From Mesotoga sp. Brook.08.105.5.1 (GTDB lineage Bacteria; Thermotogota; Thermotogae; Petrotogales; Kosmotogaceae): 48,447 bases of DNA. The stretch's first letter is position 1, and every line of letters starts with the position of its first letter. The notes under the pieces were generated by a model. That model worked only from the letters and a program-made list of their open reading frames with translations, made no database searches and was not told the DNA's origin. Positions 43,965 to 48,447 of this stretch are shown one piece after another. Made by a program: the position numbers and the translations under genes. The stretch is from the NCBI RefSeq assembly GCF_002752635.1, contig NZ_AYTW01000023.1, forward strand, positions 1-48,447. The letters are read 5' to 3'.

Positions 43965-44968
43965 GATCTTTCCCTCTTTCTTCCACGATGTGATCGACTT
44001 TTCAAAGGCGCGGAATCTGCCTCCACAAGACATCTCTATGATGCAATGATACTACTTCTCAGCTGACTGCGTTTCATATGTGGCTTCTGAGAAGAAGCCT
44101 TGCTCTGAAGCTGACGAAGAAGGCAGTCCTGCCTAAGCCGCTCGAAAAGAGAGTACGCATCGCCGGAGGGCCCATAGAGTTACAGCGGAGGCTTCCGATT
44201 TTGAGGCGGGCCAAAACAATAAAGAGTAATAGGATTCCCGACAGGGTCTCCATGCATATGAGCAAAAACACCTTGTCCAAACGTTAGGGTGGGATGCCGA
44301 CGACTTAATTTGACAAACGCCTTAGCCGAACTCGAATAAAAAGCTTTCCCCATTCCCCAGTTCGACAAAAGCACTGTTGCACTGCTGGGCAATTCTGGGC
44401 ACAATGAACGTTCCCATGAAGATAATCCTCATCTGTCAGTGGCCAACGGTTTGCCGGGGAAAGGGCCTCAGAAGTGCGGGAAGCTTTCGAAAGTTAATGA
44501 GAGTATGCGTTATGGTCACATATATGCGAAATTACTAATATGGATTCTAAATATACTTTGTTTTTCCTTGGTAGATCTGGCATTCAACACATAATGTAAC
44601 TTTTGCGGCAATGAGTCGGATTGAAATGCTTTGTCGAAGTCCCTTCAGAGAGTCATCAATGCAAGCAATCTCACTAAAAAATTCTCCAGAGGCGGATTAT
44701 GAGATCAGTGTCTAAAAGTATACAGTTCATCGATGAGAAATGATATGAAATGACCATGAAATCTCAATTTCTAAACCCTTGGAGTTCGAGTGCTTTTCAT
44801 TCCGCTGATGCTAGACTGAATTAAAGAAAGAAATACGCCCTTCTCTGTTCCTCACTCATACTCTCTCTACACATTCAGGCTCCTTGGATAGTTTATGAAC
44901 TGGCTATTGGAAGTTTCATAGAATCTTGTGAAGGATTACCAAATGTTGTTCATGGAGGAGGGATGAAG
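43965..44968. other. One-kilobase region without a recognisable gene
   Basis: Short open frames on both strands at 44074-44404 lack ribosome sites and recognisable motifs. The rest is AT-rich (44500-44830). This is the divergent space between the SIR2 gene and the repeat lipoprotein gene, so it should hold both promoters; I cannot locate them with confidence. Confidence 0.4.
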
Positions 44969-47074
44969 ATGAAAAGAGCTTATGTGTATCTTGTCGTTGC
45001 ATTGCTTCTTGTTATGATCACCGGTTGTCCCGCTTTCTGGAAAGCGGCCGATGCGACTCTTAAAGAGCTTTTGTACAACGGAGTTGAAGTTCCGGAATTC
45101 AGCGCGAAGAAAACTGACTATTCGATTGTGCTTCCGGCAGGCACTACTGAACCGCCGACCGTTACTGCCGTTCCTGCAGTTGAAGGAGTGAATATAGTTA
45201 TAGCGGATGCCGAGACCCTTCCAGGAACTGCAACGGTACTGGTCACCTCTCTTAACGGAAAGGAGAGTTTAACCTATAGCATCTTCTTTACAGTTAAGGT
45301 TGTGATCTCAATCACGGCAGATCCTCCAAATGGGGGAGAGTTCAGTGGAGACGGCGAGTACATCTACGGAGATCTCGTTACGATAATGGCCACGCCATCC
45401 ATTCATAACACTTTCAGTGGTTGGTATCTCGACGAACCTGAAGAAGCGAGTTTTGAGGAAAGCGGTGACGATCCTATTTACACTGAACCAGTTGTTTCTT
45501 TTCAGGCTCTGAAGGATGTTAGCCTGATGGTAGGATTCAATCCAATGCAGTATACCTTCAATCTTGTGCCTGTTCCCCCTGAAGGTGGAGAAGTGGCCGG
45601 CGGAGGAGCTGTAGATTATGGGGATTCTCTAAATCTGAGCGCATGGTCTAATGAAGGCTATGGCTTTGCAGGATGGTGGATTGACAGCTATATGTTTAGT
45701 GATCAAGCCGTTGACATGGTTAACACCATCGAAATCCTCGAGCATACTGAATGCATAACCTGTACGGAATTCACAGTAGAGGGTAGATTCGATCCTTCGG
45801 CCCCACAGTGGCATCTCAACGTTACGATTGAGGCGACTCCGGTTTATGGCGGTGAAACCTGGGGTTCGGGACTGTATTCTTACGGAAGTTACGTAACTGT
45901 CGGGGCTACACCTTCAGACCATTTCAATTTCGATGGGTGGTACTTTGACGGGGTACAGCTAAGTGAAGGCGCTACTTACACGTTCCCGGCAAATTACTGG
46001 TACACTGAGGGTGCCACATACACCCCGCTTCCCTTACAGGGAGTATTTGAAGATATACAATATTCATTCTATGCGGTTGCAGAACCTCCTGAAGGCGGAA
46101 CGGCAACCGGTGGAGGAACTGCCGCTTATGGAGACAACGTTTCATTCCTGGCCGTACCAAATGAGTCGTACACATTTGAGGGTTGGTACTACGGTGAGGA
46201 AAACATGAGTGGATCCCCGAGCTTCACCCTTGACACCGCCAGCTTTCTGGATACTCATACGCTTCCCGTAACCAGTACAGAAAACACCTTCATCTTTACG
46301 GCGAAGTTCCAACCTCAGACCCCGCCACCGGGATGGCTACTGATTACGATCGATGCTTCACCTACGGACAAAGGCGAGGTGAGCGGCGCAGGCAAATATT
46401 CGTATGGAGAAGATGTCACGCTTGGAGCAACGCCGATTGAGCACTTTGATTTCGGAGGTTGGTACACTGACGGAGAAATGTTGAGTGAGGATCTTCCATA
46501 CACATTTAACACATCGGAGTGGCTGCCGACACAGGGTGTGACCGATACCCTTCCAATAGTCGCTTGGTTCCCGCCGGTCTTCTATCATTTCAACGTAGTT
46601 GCAAATCCTCCCGAAGGCGGGGAAGTTATGGAAAGTGGTGTATTCATATACGGCGATCCGATGACGCTGGGTGCGGTTCCTAATGACAATTACGTATTCA
46701 GGAACTGGACTTTCGAGGGAGCTGAGTTCAGCGATAACCCATTATGGGAAGGGAATTCCACCTTCTTCCTTGCTAGATCGACTTGTATCGGCTGCACTGA
46801 ATTTACCATAGTTGGCAATTTCGACCTGGATGTGCCCGACACAATTACTGTGAACTTGAGATCTGAACCACCGGAAGGTGGTCAAGTTAGCGGAGGAGGT
46901 CAATTTCCAAAGGGGTCGAGCACGGTTATAAGTGCGATGCCGAATCCTGGATATGGATTTAGTGTCTGGTGCTACGATCCATGCGGGAGCGTCTTCAGTG
47001 AGAGTCAGACTCTTACTATAAGCAATCTGCAGGAAAACATTAGCCTGTTTGCATCATTCCATCCGCTTAACTAG
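44969..47074 (+). CDS. Repeat lipoprotein with cadherin-like and seven bacterial-repeat domains
   Basis: The start is the ATG at 44969, seven bases after GGAGGAGGG; an ATG at 44963 is too close to it. The lipobox is MITGC. Residues about 28-108 form a cadherin-like beta-sandwich (LKELLYNGVEVPEFSAKKTD, then YSIVLPAG). Seven units of about 80-90 residues follow, beginning near residues 113, 196, 284, 366, 458, 540 and 627. Each has the pattern 'P-P-x-G-G-x-(V/F)-x-G-x-G-x-Y-x-Y-G-x...F-x-G-W', for example PPEGGEVAGGGAVDYGD. This is the InlB-type B/Listeria-Bacteroides repeat family. Two units contain an extra CxxC (ECITCTEF and TCIGCTEF). It is a surface adhesin or spacer by analogy. Confidence 0.8.
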   Translation: MKRAYVYLVVALLLVMITGCPAFWKAADATLKELLYNGVEVPEFSAKKTDYSIVLPAGTTEPPTVTAVPAVEGVNIVIADAETLPGTATVLVTSLNGKESLTYSIFFTVKVVISITADPPNGGEFSGDGEYIYGDLVTIMATPSIHNTFSGWYLDEPEEASFEESGDDPIYTEPVVSFQALKDVSLMVGFNPMQYTFNLVPVPPEGGEVAGGGAVDYGDSLNLSAWSNEGYGFAGWWIDSYMFSDQAVDMVNTIEILEHTECITCTEFTVEGRFDPSAPQWHLNVTIEATPVYGGETWGSGLYSYGSYVTVGATPSDHFNFDGWYFDGVQLSEGATYTFPANYWYTEGATYTPLPLQGVFEDIQYSFYAVAEPPEGGTATGGGTAAYGDNVSFLAVPNESYTFEGWYYGEENMSGSPSFTLDTASFLDTHTLPVTSTENTFIFTAKFQPQTPPPGWLLITIDASPTDKGEVSGAGKYSYGEDVTLGATPIEHFDFGGWYTDGEMLSEDLPYTFNTSEWLPTQGVTDTLPIVAWFPPVFYHFNVVANPPEGGEVMESGVFIYGDPMTLGAVPNDNYVFRNWTFEGAEFSDNPLWEGNSTFFLARSTCIGCTEFTIVGNFDLDVPDTITVNLRSEPPEGGQVSGGGQFPKGSSTVISAMPNPGYGFSVWCYDPCGSVFSESQTLTISNLQENISLFASFHPLN

Positions 47075-47161
47075 AACCTCTCTGCGCGTGAAAGCGAAGC
47101 TTTGTTGATTCATTTTGAGAAGCGTGACATATAAACTGAAGACAGGAGTATCGGATAATTG

Positions 47162-47194
47162 AGAAAGCCTGTGGAACGAATCCTCAGGCTTTCT
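47162..47194. terminator. Bidirectional hairpin terminator
   Basis: AGAAAGCCTG and CAGGCTTTCT pair around a 13-base loop. It lies between two convergent genes and overlaps the last codons of the VOC fragment. Confidence 0.6.
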
Positions 47195-47519
47195 TCTCTA
47201 CAAAACCGATTCTGAAACCTTCTGGGTCTTTGATTACGAATTTCAGGATTCCATAAGGAGTCGTTTCAAGTGGAGTATCGATCTCCACAGAGTCTTTGAT
47301 TCTGTTCCAAAGCTCTTCGATACCGGTGATTCGGAAGTTCAAGATGTCTGAATTGCCGTTTCTTTTCAATCCCGGAGTTTCGATTATCCCAAAGCCGGCC
47401 GTTCCATCGAGTTTATAGGACTGCCACCTGGCGTGGTGGGCGCTGAAGAGTTTAGAGGTATGAGGATAGAGGTATGAAGAACCCAGAATCATCATCCCAC
47501 TCCTGATTTTTGGCCTCAA
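47184..47519 (-). pseudogene. VOC/glyoxalase-superfamily protein, N-terminally truncated
   Basis: From HARWQSYKLDGTAGFGIIET onward the frame is a normal VOC-fold C-terminal half, with FRITGIEELWNRI, TTPYGILKFVIKDPEGFRIG and a terminal Glu-Lys-Lys tail. The first 30 residues (MRPKIRSGMMILGSSYLYPH) are unlike the family, which should start with a beta strand and a SxxFY motif. The DNA upstream carries an intergenic repeat motif (AGATCCTCGCTCT) shared with 35890. The original N-terminus was therefore replaced, most likely when repeat DNA or the group II intron inserted nearby. Activity is unlikely. Confidence 0.65.
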
Positions 47520-47608
47520 CCAAGAAGAACAGATCCTCGCTCTGGAAGATTCAGAGAAGAACTAGTCTCTGGTGAGTAGCCCAGGGGGATTTCACCCCCA
47601 GGCTCTCT

Positions 47609-47644
47609 CAGAACCGGACTTGAACCTCTCGATTCATCCGGCTC
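47609..47644 (-). ncRNA. Group II intron domain V
   Basis: The minus strand reads GAGCCGGATGAATCGAGAGG and then TTCAAGTCCGGTTCTG. The 5' GAGCCGG pairs with CCGGTTC at the end, the middle part GAGAGGTTC forms the inner hairpin, and the AGC triad of other introns is present as part of GAGCCGG. The length of 36 bases is typical (34-36). Confidence 0.8.
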
Positions 47645-47647
47645 CCA

Positions 47648-48447
47648 TTATCCAGCCATATAGAATATCCCCATTGTCCAGTGTACAAATAGATGAGGCT
47701 CTCTGCGAGCAAGAGCTTCTAGCCATTTACCCGCTTTTGTAAGACCTCTCCTTTTCTTGTACTTGTTTCTTACCCACTGAACTAAGGCTTTGTTTAGCCG
47801 ACTCAGTACTGTATACATTTCAAATCTGCGAAAGTGTCCGTAGTAGTTTATCCAACCTCTTATTACCGGGTTGATCCTTTCTGAGAGTTCTTCAATACTC
47901 AGGTATGACTTGGTTTGAAGTCTCATTCTCCGGATCTTCTGTCTCATCGCCTTCTTTGCCTGTTCACTCACTGCAGGGGTGAAGCTGTAGAAGATCCTCC
48001 CATTTCTGTCTTTGCAGCTACGAACTCTGAAGGTGTATCCTAGAAAGTCAAAGCTTGTATTTGGATACTCGTCCTTCCTCTTATCGTCTTTGCAGTAGAC
48101 AATACGGGTCTTCTCTGGATGAAGCTCCAGTTTGCATTCTTCCATTCTTTCTTTGAGACTTTCAAGAAGAAGCTGGGCTTCCTCCAGAGTTCTACAGTGT
48201 ATCACTCCATCATCTGCATATCTGGCAAAGGGCTTATCCGGATGAGTCCTCTCCATCCACTTGTCGAAGGCGTAATGCATGAAGAGGTTAGCCAGTACAG
48301 GGCTTATTACCCCTCCCTGTGGCGTTCCCTTGCTCCTCTCTTCGACTCTTCCATTAGGTTTCTGAAAGGGTGCTTTCAGCCATCTCTCTATGTAGAGTTT
48401 TAGCCATGGAATCTTCACATGTTTCTTGACTGCCCTCATTAGTAGTT
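47648..48447 (-). CDS. ltrA: Group II intron reverse transcriptase/maturase (LtrA-like), partial
   Basis: The frame is open through the right edge of the window, and the first Met seen at 48439 is internal. The reverse transcriptase motifs visible are GTPQGGVISPVLANLFMHYA (RT4), FARYADDGVIHC (RT5, catalytic YADD), LELHPEKTRI (RT6) and FDFLGYTF (RT7). The maturase X domain follows, with the GIIM pattern INPVIRGWINYYGHF. There is no HNH endonuclease at the end, as usual in class C introns. The protein splices its own intron and copies it into new DNA sites. RT0-RT3 lie outside the window. Confidence 0.92.
   Translation of the reverse strand, partial: LLMRAVKKHVKIPWLKLYIERWLKAPFQKPNGRVEERSKGTPQGGVISPVLANLFMHYAFDKWMERTHPDKPFARYADDGVIHCRTLEEAQLLLESLKERMEECKLELHPEKTRIVYCKDDKRKDEYPNTSFDFLGYTFRVRSCKDRNGRIFYSFTPAVSEQAKKAMRQKIRRMRLQTKSYLSIEELSERINPVIRGWINYYGHFRRFEMYTVLSRLNKALVQWVRNKYKKRRGLTKAGKWLEALARREPHLFVHWTMGIFYMAG

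Larger units (their letters stand above)
47571..48447 (-). mobile_element. Group II intron, 3' part
   Basis: The segment has a maturase open frame followed, in the same direction, by an intact domain V and a domain VI hairpin that ends near CTACTCACC at 47571. The 5' half and domains I-IV lie beyond the right edge of the window. The short domain V/VI spacing and the closeness of the reading frame to domain V fit bacterial class C or related introns, which often insert behind terminators; the class is inferred. Confidence 0.8.

Overview
The window looks like chromosomal DNA of a mesophilic member of the Thermotogota, most like Mesotoga or another member of the Kosmotogaceae. This is inferred from the mix of gene families, the strong AGGAGGTG-type ribosome binding sites, the frequent GTG/TTG starts, the many exported 'toga' proteins and the insertion-sequence debris. 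No rRNA, tRNA or CRISPR array is visible, so the assignment rests on gene content alone.

Layout. 1-4.5 kb is decayed DNA: an internally deleted IS1634-type transposase, the tail of an anion transporter, a secreted protein, a methyltransferase whose zinc-ribbon N-terminus is broken by stops, and a multiply frameshifted acetyltransferase. 4.8-9.9 kb holds a small Cys/His-rich protein, a glycosyltransferase, a zinc-ribbon protein, a membrane protein, a decayed secreted protein, a DUF6305-like exported protein and a TPR-like protein. 10-16 kb holds an exported CpdB/5'-nucleotidase, an acetyltransferase with one in-frame TGA, glycerol dehydrogenase, a paralogue of the small Cys/His-rich protein and a PfkB sugar kinase. 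16-17.6 kb is a GDSL esterase gene split by a nested insertion of three mobile sequences. 17.6-23.7 kb is a minus-strand block: NUDIX hydrolase plus frameshifted peptide deformylase, then an NTF2-like/SDR/CrtI-like operon, then lipB-lipA coupled to an exported penicillin acylase. 26-28.4 kb is an SLH-anchored 5'-nucleotidase with an altered metal site.

From 28.4 kb on, gene blocks are separated by long non-coding stretches made of shared intergenic repeats (28.4-29.7 and 35.4-36.2 kb). Between them lie a MalY-like aminotransferase coupled to an M20 dipeptidase, a PAP2 protein that has lost its catalytic residues, an exported fusion of a SAM-hydrolase C-terminal-like domain with a tyrosine phosphatase, and lipoproteins. 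After 37 kb come a beta-helix protein, a large secreted protein of unknown role, an alpha/alpha-toroid protein, a SIR2-type NAD hydrolase that is a plausible phage-defence effector, a seven-repeat lipoprotein, a truncated VOC protein and the 3' half of a group II intron with its reverse transcriptase.

Two themes stand out. The first is surface and periplasmic biochemistry: two nucleotidases, a phosphatase fusion, an acylase and several repeat lipoproteins. The second is gene decay: at least ten genes are interrupted by stops, frameshifts, deletions or insertions. The best-supported unusual structure is the nested insertion at 16528-17593, where terminal inverted repeats, target duplications and the separated end of the host gene can all be read directly.
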